DNA of 8,163 nucleotides from Actinomycetota bacterium (GTDB lineage: Bacteria > Actinomycetota > Actinomycetes > JACCUZ01): positions 1 through 8,163 of the forward strand of contig JAVEDA010000019.1 in the NCBI GenBank assembly GCA_030841195.1. Direction: 5' to 3'. Position 1 is the first letter of the stretch. Each line of letters opens with the position of its first letter. Under the pieces are notes generated by a model. It was not told the origin of the DNA. It did not search any database and saw only the letters and a program-made list of their open reading frames with translations. The position numbers were made by a program, and so were the translations under genes. Of the stretch, positions 1-5,012 are shown piece after piece.

Positions 1-295
1 GCTCCTGGGCCAGCGCGATGTCGGTCTGCGAGGGGTACGCCTCGGTCGCGGTGTGCGAGTGGTAGATCACGACGGGTTCCTCGTCGCGGTCGTCCATCGC
101 GCGGTAGAGCGCCAGCAGGTCGGCCGAATCGAACTCGTAGAAGGTCGGCGACCGGGCCGCGTTGAGCATCGGCACGAACCGCTCCGGCCGACCCGAGCCG
201 ACCGGCCCGGCGACCACTCCGCAGGCCTCGTCCGGGTGGTCCCGGCGGGCGTGCGCGACGATCTCGTCGTACGTCGACTGCGCGATCTCCAGCAC
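1..295 (-). CDS. mec: M67-family JAMM metallopeptidase (Mec-like), 3' end cut by window
   Basis: Zinc-dependent isopeptidase of the JAMM/MPN fold. The best studied actinobacterial relative, Mec of Mycobacterium tuberculosis, releases cysteine from the sulfur carrier CysO; that role is inferred here. The first 98 residues are visible. The catalytic Glu is E23 in DEACGVVAGP, and the metal motif HxHx7Sx2D is complete (H79, H81, S89, D92 in HSHTATEAYPSQTD), so the enzyme should be active. The GTG at 293-295 is chosen because the product then begins VLEIAQSTYDEIVAHARRD, like its family, and there is no better in-frame start upstream. It lies 10 bases after the DUF2017 stop. No good Shine-Dalgarno is present; instead TAGGCT ends 7 bases upstream, which suggests an extra leaderless start. 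Partners such as cysO and cysM would be expected left of the window but cannot be checked. Family assignment is sure, substrate less so. Confidence 0.9.
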   Translation of the reverse strand, partial: MLEIAQSTYDEIVAHARRDHPDEACGVVAGPVGSGRPERFVPMLNAARSPTFYEFDSADLLALYRAMDDRDEEPVVIYHSHTATEAYPSQTDIALAQE

Positions 296-302
296 GCGCG
301 CC

Positions 303-308
303 AGCCTA
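303..308 (-). promoter_or_regulatory. putative -10 element of an internal leaderless promoter for the mec-like gene
   Basis: TAGGCT reads on the minus strand at 308-303 and is followed by exactly 7 bases and the GTG start at 295. Hexamer, spacing and the following GG match the pncB start region (TAGGCT, 7 bases, GTG). The first three bases are the TAG stop codon of the DUF2017 gene. No -35 element is recognisable. Inferred from pattern only. Confidence 0.4.
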
Positions 309-866
309 CGGTCCGCCGCCCCAGAGCGCCTGGACGAGTGACTCCTGCAGGTAGGTCAGCCGGTCGTAGACCCACAGCAGCGCCAGCCGCGGGTCGTCCT
401 CGCCGAGGGCCGAGATGAGCTCCTCCAGGTCCTCCGTGACCCCCAGCCGCTCCCCCAGAACCAGCCGGCTGTCGTTGAGCGCGCCGAGCCAGGCCTGCGC
501 CTCGTCGGCGTCGAGCAGCATCTTGTGCGGCTCCTCGCCGAGCGTGCTCAGCGCAGTGGCCAGCCGCTCGTGCTTGGCCGACCGCAGTCCGGGCTCGGTG
601 TAGCGGCGGAAGTCCGCCGACGCCTCGGGGTCGTCGGTGTAGCCGTCCGGGAACAGCCGGGCCAGCGCCGGGTCCTCCGGCGCCTCGGTGGCGGTGCCGA
701 TCCCGACGGCCCGCGCCAGCGGGTCGTCCTCCGCCTCGCCCCCCGACTCGACCGAGACGAGCTCGAGCATCTCGCCGAGCACGCGCAGGAGCACCTGGTG
801 CTCCACCGGCCCCATGACGATGGAGACCCCGCCCTTGCGCGCCCTCCGGAAGTTGGCCGCCACCAC
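306..866 (-). CDS. DUF2017 family protein
   Basis: Protein of 186 residues of unknown biochemical function, belonging by recall to the actinobacterial DUF2017 family that is regularly encoded just after clpS. Visible features: an N-terminal FRR segment followed by a helical stretch (VEHQVLLRVLGEMLELV, about 21-37), the signature LFPDGYTDDPEASADFRRYT (about 71-90), and a C-terminal helical half with WLGALNDSRLVLGERLG and LLWVYDRLTYLQESL. It is acidic and has no signal peptide or membrane segment, so it should be cytosolic. The start is the first of two adjacent GTG codons (864-866, then 861-863). GAGGGG overlapping the clpS stop lies 8 bases before the first GTG, while a second GAGG lies 5 bases before the second, so either could be used. 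The gap to clpS is 12 bases, which indicates one transcript. A link to ClpS-dependent proteolysis is suggested only by position. Confidence 0.88.
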   Translation of the reverse strand: MVAANFRRARKGGVSIVMGPVEHQVLLRVLGEMLELVSVESGGEAEDDPLARAVGIGTATEAPEDPALARLFPDGYTDDPEASADFRRYTEPGLRSAKHERLATALSTLGEEPHKMLLDADEAQAWLGALNDSRLVLGERLGVTEDLEELISALGEDDPRLALLWVYDRLTYLQESLVQALWGGGP

Positions 867-874
867 TGCCTCAG

Positions 875-880
875 CCCCTC
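875..880 (-). promoter_or_regulatory. ribosome binding site of the DUF2017 gene
   Basis: GAGGGG on the minus strand (880-875) overlaps the clpS TGA stop and lies 8 bases before the GTG at 866. It supports the long start over the internal ATG at 815 and suggests coupled translation with clpS. Confidence 0.6.
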
Positions 881-1181
881 AGCTGTCGTGCTGCATGGTG
901 GCCCACAACCCGTACCCGTGCATCGCCTCGACGTCGCGCTCCATCTCCTCGCGGGTGCCGTTGGACACCACGGCCTTGCCCTTCTCGTGCACGTCGGTCA
1001 TCAGCTTGTTGGCCTTGGCCTTGGGGTAGCCGAAGTGCTTCTGGAACACGTACGCCACGTAGGACATCAGGTTCACCGGGTCGTTCCAGACGATGGTGAC
1101 CCACGGCTTGTCGGGGACGACGACCGAGTCGGTCTCGACGTCCTCCTCGGGCCGGACGGTCTCGGCGGGCGCCACGGACAT
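879..1181 (-). CDS. clpS: ATP-dependent Clp protease adaptor ClpS
   Basis: Adaptor that binds proteins with bulky hydrophobic N-terminal residues (N-degrons) and delivers them to a Clp AAA+ unfoldase, ClpC1 in actinobacteria by family knowledge. The product has 100 residues, the usual length. After a flexible acidic N-terminal tail (about 1-24) comes the core, starting PWVTIVWNDPVNLMSYV. N33 and D34 in this stretch and H65 in LMTDVHEKGKAVV match the residues that hold the substrate alpha-amino group in E. coli ClpS. The C-terminal GYGLWATMQ is typical. The ATG at 1179-1181 has only a G-run before it, while TAGATT ends 6 bases upstream, consistent with a leaderless mRNA. It heads the leftward unit clpS-DUF2017-mec and is divergent from pncB, with 23 bases between start codons. 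Confidence 0.95.
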   Translation of the reverse strand: MSVAPAETVRPEEDVETDSVVVPDKPWVTIVWNDPVNLMSYVAYVFQKHFGYPKAKANKLMTDVHEKGKAVVSNGTREEMERDVEAMHGYGLWATMQHDS

Positions 1182-1187
1182 GCCCCC

Positions 1188-1193
1188 AATCTA
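1188..1193 (-). promoter_or_regulatory. putative -10 element of the clpS leaderless promoter
   Basis: TAGATT on the minus strand (1193-1188) is separated by 6 bases from the clpS ATG, placing the expected transcription start on or next to the A of the start codon. It shares the two bases 1192-1193 with the opposing pncB -10 element. No -35 match is seen, as is common in actinobacteria. Confidence 0.55.
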
Positions 1194-1197
1194 GGCT
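1192..1197 (+). promoter_or_regulatory. putative -10 element of the pncB leaderless promoter
   Basis: TAGGCT is followed by 7 bases and the GTG start at 1205. No Shine-Dalgarno exists between it and the start codon, since the spacer is GG followed by a C-run. It overlaps the clpS -10 element at the palindromic CTAG (1191-1194), so the two promoters share their core. Confidence 0.55.
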
Positions 1198-1204
1198 GGC
1201 CCCC

Positions 1205-2491
1205 GTGACAGGCGACACCGGTCTGCTGACCGACCACTACGAGCTGACCATGCTGCAGGCGGCGCTTCGCGACGGCACCGCGGGGCGACACTGCGTGTTC
1301 GAGGTGTTCGCCCGGCGGCTGCCCGAGGGGCGCAGGTACGGCGTGGTCGCCGGCACCGGCCGACTACTGAGCGCGATCCCCGACTTCCGGTACGACGACG
1401 AGGTGCTGGCCGGGCTGCGCTCGTCCGGGGTGATCGACGACGCGACCTGCAGGTGGCTGGCCGACTACCGGTTCGCCGGCGACATCACCGGCTACGCCGA
1501 GGGCGAGGTCTACCTGCCGGGCTCCCCCGTCCTGACGGTCGAGGGCACCTTCGCCGAAGCGGTGCTGCTCGAGACGCTGGCACTGAGCGTGCTCAACCAC
1601 GACAGCGCGGTCGCCTCGGCCGCGGCGCGGTTGGCGCACGCGGCGGGCGACCGGCCGTGCATCGAGATGGGCTCGCGGCGCACCCACGAGGAGTCGGCCG
1701 TCGCCGCCGCCAGGGCGGCCTACCTGGCGGGGTTCGCGACCACGTCCAACCTCGCGGCCGGCCGCCGCTACGGCGTGCCCACCGCGGGCACCGCCGCGCA
1801 CTCGTGGACCCTGCTGCACGAGCACGAGGGCGACGCCTTCCGGGCCCAGGTCGAGGCGCTGGGCGTCGGCACCACCCTGCTGGTCGACACCTACGACATC
1901 GCGGCCGGGATCGCCACGGCGATCGAGGTCGCCGGCCCCGGGCTGGGCGCGGTGCGCATCGACTCCGGCGACCTCGCCGTGCTGGCGCACCAGACCCGCG
2001 AGCAGCTCGACGCGCTCGGCGCCCGCAACACCCGGATCGTGCTCTCCGGCGACCTGGACGAGTTCGCCCTCGCCGCGCTGGCCACCGCACCGGTCGACGC
2101 CTACGGGGTCGGCACCGCCGTGGTCACCGGCTCGGGCGCCCCGGCCGCCGGCTTCGTCTACAAGCTGGTCGAGGTCGACGGCCGAGCGGTGGCCAAACGG
2201 TCGGAGGACAAGGCCACCCGGGGCGGCCGCAAGACAGCGGTACGCCGGCACCGGTCGACCGGCACCGCCACCGAAGAGGTCGTGCGCCCCCAGGGCGAGC
2301 CGTCGGCACGCGATGGCGACCGCGCGCTCCAGCACCCGATGGTCCGCAGCGGCACCCTGCTCGACGTACCGACCCTGGACGCCTCCCGGGAGCACCTCCG
2401 GCAGGTACTCACCACCTTGCCCTGGCAGGGTCTGGCCCTCTCCAAGGGCGAGCCCGCGATCCCCACCACCTACGAGGAGCCTCCGACGTGA
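1205..2491 (+). CDS. pncB: nicotinate phosphoribosyltransferase
   Basis: Converts nicotinate and PRPP to nicotinate mononucleotide, with ATP hydrolysis assisting, in the Preiss-Handler salvage route to NAD; cytosolic. The 428-residue product shows the family signatures in order: LLTDHYELTM (7-16), FEVFARRLPEGR (32-43), EMGSRRTHEESA (154-165), TSNLAAGRRYGVPTAGTAAHSW (180-201), LLVDTYD (225-231), RIDSGDL (251-257) and YGVGT (300-304). H199 in GTAAHSW is the histidine expected to be phosphorylated during catalysis. The C-terminal part carries the basic KATRGGRK stretch (336-343). The GTG start is chosen because LLTDHYELTM follows directly, it has a -10 element at leaderless spacing, and an upstream start would run into clpS. 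It is divergent from clpS and overlaps pncA by GTGA. Function is secure. Confidence 0.96.
   Translation: MTGDTGLLTDHYELTMLQAALRDGTAGRHCVFEVFARRLPEGRRYGVVAGTGRLLSAIPDFRYDDEVLAGLRSSGVIDDATCRWLADYRFAGDITGYAEGEVYLPGSPVLTVEGTFAEAVLLETLALSVLNHDSAVASAAARLAHAAGDRPCIEMGSRRTHEESAVAAARAAYLAGFATTSNLAAGRRYGVPTAGTAAHSWTLLHEHEGDAFRAQVEALGVGTTLLVDTYDIAAGIATAIEVAGPGLGAVRIDSGDLAVLAHQTREQLDALGARNTRIVLSGDLDEFALAALATAPVDAYGVGTAVVTGSGAPAAGFVYKLVEVDGRAVAKRSEDKATRGGRKTAVRRHRSTGTATEEVVRPQGEPSARDGDRALQHPMVRSGTLLDVPTLDASREHLRQVLTTLPWQGLALSKGEPAIPTTYEEPPT
2474..2479 (+). promoter_or_regulatory. ribosome binding site of pncA
   Basis: GAGGAG lies within the last codons of pncB, 8 bases before the GTG at 2488. It fixes the pncA start and excludes the much longer open frame that runs upstream through pncB. 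Confidence 0.75.
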
Positions 2492-3078
2492 GCGACCAGC
2501 ACCGGTTCGACCCCACCACCGCGTTGGTCGTCGTCGACGTGCAGAACGACTTCGCCGACCCGGCAGGGGGGCTCTACGTGCGGGACGGCGAGCAGGTTGT
2601 ACCCCTGGTCAGCGAGCTGGTCGGCGCCGCGCAGAACGCCGGCTCCGCCGTGGTCTACACCCAGGACTGGCACCCCGCCTCGACCCCGCACTTCGCGAAG
2701 GACGGCGGCATCTGGCCGGTGCACTGCGTCGCCGACACCTGGGGTGCCGAGCTGCACCCGCAGCTCCTCGTGAAGGGTCCCGTTGTTCGCAAGGGCACGA
2801 ACGGCGAGGACGGCTACTCCGGCTTCTCGGTGCGCAACCCGGCCACCGGGGAGACGACGCCGACCCAGCTGCAGTCGCTGCTCGTCCCGTCGGTCCGGGG
2901 GCTGGTCGTGGTCGGTCTGGCCGGCGACTACTGCGTCAAGGAGACCGCGCTGGACGGCGTCCGGCTCGGCTACGAGGTCGAGGTACCGCTGCGGCTGACG
3001 CGCTTCGTCGCGCTGGAGGAGGGCGACGCCGAGCGCTCGGTCGAGCAGATGCGCGCCGCCGGCGTCACCGTCAGCTGA
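2488..3078 (+). CDS. pncA: nicotinamidase (isochorismatase-like hydrolase)
   Basis: Hydrolyses nicotinamide to nicotinate and ammonia, supplying the substrate of the preceding pncB enzyme. By family knowledge such enzymes also act on pyrazinamide. The protein has 196 residues. The Cys-hydrolase triad is complete: D17 in VVVDVQNDF, K102 in RKGT and C149 in AGDYCVKET. The metal ligands match the nicotinamidase pattern: D60 and H62 in TQDWHP, plus H68 and H79 in WPVHCV. This set separates nicotinamidases from isochorismatases, which lack the metal site. The GTG start overlaps the pncB stop (GTGA) and is preceded by GAGGAG at 8 bases, so the two enzymes are translationally coupled. No terminator is evident in the 43 bases that follow. 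Confidence 0.95.
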   Translation: MSDQHRFDPTTALVVVDVQNDFADPAGGLYVRDGEQVVPLVSELVGAAQNAGSAVVYTQDWHPASTPHFAKDGGIWPVHCVADTWGAELHPQLLVKGPVVRKGTNGEDGYSGFSVRNPATGETTPTQLQSLLVPSVRGLVVVGLAGDYCVKETALDGVRLGYEVEVPLRLTRFVALEEGDAERSVEQMRAAGVTVS

Positions 3079-3108
3079 AGATCGTTTGCAGGCGGGCAGT
3101 CCGGAGGG

Positions 3109-3114
3109 CAGGCT
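3109..3114 (+). promoter_or_regulatory. putative -10 element of the aldo/keto reductase gene
   Basis: CAGGCT ends 7 bases before the ATG at 3122, and the stretch AGGCTGG is identical to that at the pncB start. A GGAGGG at 3103-3108 lies 13 bases from the ATG, too far for a standard ribosome site. The first base is C rather than T, so this is the weaker form of the pattern. Confidence 0.35.
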
Positions 3115-3121
3115 GGGCGGC

Positions 3122-3904
3122 ATGACCTTTCCGCAGGACTCAGCAGACCTCGCCGAGGGCGGCCGGATGCCGCTGCTCGGCTTCGGCACCTGGCAGATCA
3201 AGGGCTCGAAGGCCACCAGCGCAGTCGGCTGGGCGCTGGACGCCGGCTACCGGCACCTCGACACCGCCACGGTCTACGGCAACGAGAAGGCGGTCGGCGC
3301 CGGGTTGGCCGCGAGCGGGGTGGCGCGCGACGACGTGTTCGTCACCACCAAGTGCCCGCCGTCCAAGGCCGGCCACGAGCTCGACACGCTGCGCGCCAGC
3401 CTCGATGGGCTGGGCACCGACCACGCCGACCTGTGGCTGATCCACTGGCCCGGCGGCAGTGCAGCCGACGTCGACATCTGGCGGGCCTTCGTCGAGGCCC
3501 GGGACGAGAAGCTGGCCCGCGCCATCGGCGTGAGCAACTACTCGCTCGACCAGGTCGACGAGCTCACCCGGGAGACCGGCGTGACCCCGGCGGTCAACCA
3601 GGTCGAGTGGAGCCCGCTGCTGTTCGACCGCGCCGTCCTGGAGGGACACCGCGAGCGCGGCGTCGTCCTGGAGGGCTACAGCGCCCTGCGCGGCGGCACC
3701 CTCGAGCACCCGGTGATCACCGGCATCGCGGACCGGCTCGGTCGCACCGCCGCCCAGGTGATCGTCCGCTGGCACCTCCAGCACCGCATCGTGGTGATCC
3801 CGAAGTCGACCAAGGAGGAGCGGATCCGGGCCAACGCCGACGTCACCGGCTTCGAGCTGACCGCCGACGACATGGCAGCCCTGGACGCACTCGGTCAGGG
3901 CTGA
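3122..3904 (+). CDS. aldo/keto reductase (2,5-diketo-D-gluconate reductase-like)
   Basis: NADPH-dependent oxidoreductase of the aldo/keto reductase superfamily, a cytosolic TIM barrel that reduces carbonyls to alcohols; the natural substrate cannot be read from the sequence. The product has 260 residues, slightly under the usual 270-280. The catalytic tetrad is intact: D47 and Y52 in YRHLDTATVYGNE, K77 in FVTTKCPP and H108 in LWLIHWPG. Further signatures are MPLLGFGTW (16-24), AIGVSNYS (134-141), NQVEWSP (159-165) and the cofactor-binding IPKSTKEERIRAN (226-238). The ATG at 3122 is used because the barrel begins soon after; the open frame continues upstream only over non-conserved sequence. 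It follows pncA by 43 bases and could be cotranscribed, although a promoter-like hexamer precedes it. It converges on the BtuF-like gene. Confidence 0.93.
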   Translation: MTFPQDSADLAEGGRMPLLGFGTWQIKGSKATSAVGWALDAGYRHLDTATVYGNEKAVGAGLAASGVARDDVFVTTKCPPSKAGHELDTLRASLDGLGTDHADLWLIHWPGGSAADVDIWRAFVEARDEKLARAIGVSNYSLDQVDELTRETGVTPAVNQVEWSPLLFDRAVLEGHRERGVVLEGYSALRGGTLEHPVITGIADRLGRTAAQVIVRWHLQHRIVVIPKSTKEERIRANADVTGFELTADDMAALDALGQG

Positions 3905-3913
3905 CGGCAGCTC
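3898..3913. terminator. weak hairpin between convergent genes
   Basis: GGGCTG (3898-3903) can pair with CAGCTC (3908-3913) around the loop ACGG, using one G-U pair. It spans the reductase stop codon. No T-run follows, so it is at best a marginal, possibly factor-assisted end signal. The 21 bases separating the convergent stops hold nothing stronger. Confidence 0.2.
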
Positions 3914-3925
3914 CCAGGCCGAAAC

Positions 3926-4813
3926 TCAGCTGATCCTGCGAGCGAGCCTCTCGTCCAGGGGCACGCCCGCAGCCGGGTGCAGGATCGCGGCCAGTGCCTC
4001 CACGCCGTCCACCAGCCGCGGGCCGGGCCGGGCGAAGGACGCGTTGGCGTCCACAGCCCACAGTGGTACGCCGGGGAGGAGCCCGGCGGCCAGCGCCTCC
4101 CCCGCGAGGCGGGCCGAGTCGTCGAGCCCGAACCCGCACGGGGCGGCCACCACGACCGACGGTGCCGCGGCGGCGACCGCCTCCCAGCTCGTGCGCACCG
4201 ACCGCCCGCCGGCCGCCCCGAGCACCGGGACCCCACCCGCGGCGGCCACCATGTCCGGCACCCAGTGCCCCGGTGTGAACGGCGGATCCGTCCACTCCAG
4301 CACCATCACCGGCACCGGCTCGCGGCCGGCCACGGCGGCCCGCACCGCGTCCAGCCGCGCGCGCAGCCCGGCCACCAGCGCGCGAGCGGCGGCAGCCCGA
4401 CCGGTCGTCGTCCCCACCGTCAGGATCGACTCGAGGACCTCCTCGAGGGTCTGCGGGTCCAGCGTGAGCACCTCGGCCCGGCAGCCCAGGTAGGCCAGCG
4501 CGTCGTCGACCACGGACACGTCCACCGCGCAGACCGCGCACAGGTCCTGGGTGACCACCAGGTCGGCGTCCAGCTCGGCCAGGGCGCCGTTGTCCAAGTG
4601 GTACAGGTCCTCGCCGGCCGCCAGCCGGGCCGACACCGCGGCGTCGATCTCGGCCGGCGGCAGCCCCTCGGGCAGTGCACTCGTCGACACGATCCGCCGG
4701 GACCGCGCCTCGACGGGATGGTCGCACTCGAAGGTCACGCCCACCACGTCGTCGCCGGCACCGAGGTCGAACAGGATCTCGGTGGCCGACGGCAGCAGGG
4801 ACACGATGCGCAC
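3926..4813 (-). CDS. BtuF-like cobalamin-binding protein, soluble (no signal peptide)
   Basis: Protein of 295 residues with the periplasmic-binding-protein fold of BtuF/FepB-type ABC transporter solute receptors (helical backbone metal receptor superfamily). It begins directly with the fold (MRIVSLLPSATEIL), without signal peptide, lipobox or membrane anchor, and no transporter genes adjoin it, so it is likely cytosolic and not a normal uptake receptor. Other family signatures are VGVTFECDHP (24-33), TQDLCAVCAV (88-97, with the pair C92/C95), FTPGHWVPDM (179-188), APCGF (224-228) and NASFARPGPRLVDG (257-270). Such proteins are usually annotated as cobalamin-binding or ABC substrate-binding; the real ligand is unknown. 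The GTG at 4811-4813 is chosen over an ATG 51 bases upstream because the family starts there and TAGCGT lies 7 bases before it. Convergent with the reductase, divergent from ada-alkA. Confidence 0.88.
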   Translation of the reverse strand: MRIVSLLPSATEILFDLGAGDDVVGVTFECDHPVEARSRRIVSTSALPEGLPPAEIDAAVSARLAAGEDLYHLDNGALAELDADLVVTQDLCAVCAVDVSVVDDALAYLGCRAEVLTLDPQTLEEVLESILTVGTTTGRAAAARALVAGLRARLDAVRAAVAGREPVPVMVLEWTDPPFTPGHWVPDMVAAAGGVPVLGAAGGRSVRTSWEAVAAAAPSVVVAAPCGFGLDDSARLAGEALAAGLLPGVPLWAVDANASFARPGPRLVDGVEALAAILHPAAGVPLDERLARRIS

Positions 4814-4820
4814 CGCCCTG

Positions 4821-4826
4821 ACGCTA
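4821..4826 (-). promoter_or_regulatory. putative -10 element of the BtuF-like gene
   Basis: TAGCGT on the minus strand (4826-4821) is followed by 7 bases and the GTG at 4813. There is no Shine-Dalgarno at a useful distance. The hexamer lies inside the N-terminal extension that would exist if the ATG at 4864 were the start, which favours the shorter protein. Confidence 0.45.
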
Positions 4827-4943
4827 CGCGAGCGAGCCGACGGCGCCCGCAGCCTCCGCGCCACCCCTGTGTTCCGCCGGCGTAGACCCGATCTTGAGAG
4901 GCCGGACCGCCGTCAGGCCGCGTGTTGCCTCATGATCGCGGCC

Positions 4944-4958
4944 GTCCGAGCGCCGGAC
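4944..4958. repeat. small inverted repeat upstream of ada-alkA
   Basis: GTCCG (4944-4948) and CGGAC (4954-4958) form a perfect inverted repeat with a 5-base centre, in the gap between the divergent BtuF-like and ada-alkA genes. GCCGGACC, which covers its right arm (4952-4959), also occurs at 4901-4908. It could be an operator, but short GC repeats arise easily by chance in this DNA. Confidence 0.25.
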
Positions 4959-5000
4959 CCTGATGTCCGATGCCCGCTAGTAACTGTCGGTGCCACCCCC

Positions 5001-5006
5001 CAGACT
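5001..5006 (+). promoter_or_regulatory. putative -10 element of the ada-alkA operon
   Basis: CAGACT ends 6 bases before the ATG at 5013, with GG following as at pncB. No Shine-Dalgarno is seen, which points to a leaderless mRNA. TAGTAA at 4978-4983 is an alternative -10 that would give a leader of roughly 20-25 bases. Confidence 0.35.
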
Positions 5007-5012
5007 GGACCC

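Noticed and set aside
525..1208. Plus-strand open frame opposite DUF2017 and clpS.
   Set aside because: Low-complexity His/Val/Arg/Leu-rich translation typical of antisense GC-rich frames; both minus-strand genes are recognised families.
1364..2395. Antisense open frame of 343 codons opposite pncB.
   Set aside because: The composition is that of a GC shadow and no family motif is present; the opposite strand carries a complete pncB with all motifs.
1453..2487. Long open frame that runs through pncB in the pncA frame (541 codons to 3078).
   Set aside because: It is an Arg/Gly/Pro-rich shadow frame of high-GC DNA. The real pncA begins at 2488, with a ribosome site and the isochorismatase fold starting directly after.
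3926..3933. Palindrome TCAGCTGA at the end of the BtuF-like gene.
   Set aside because: An 8-base palindrome including a stop codon is expected by chance and has no stem or T-run to act as a terminator.
4551..5012. Upstream extension of the ada-alkA frame to 4551.
   Set aside because: It overlaps the BtuF-like gene antisense and has no family match. The Ada domain begins at the ATG at 5013.
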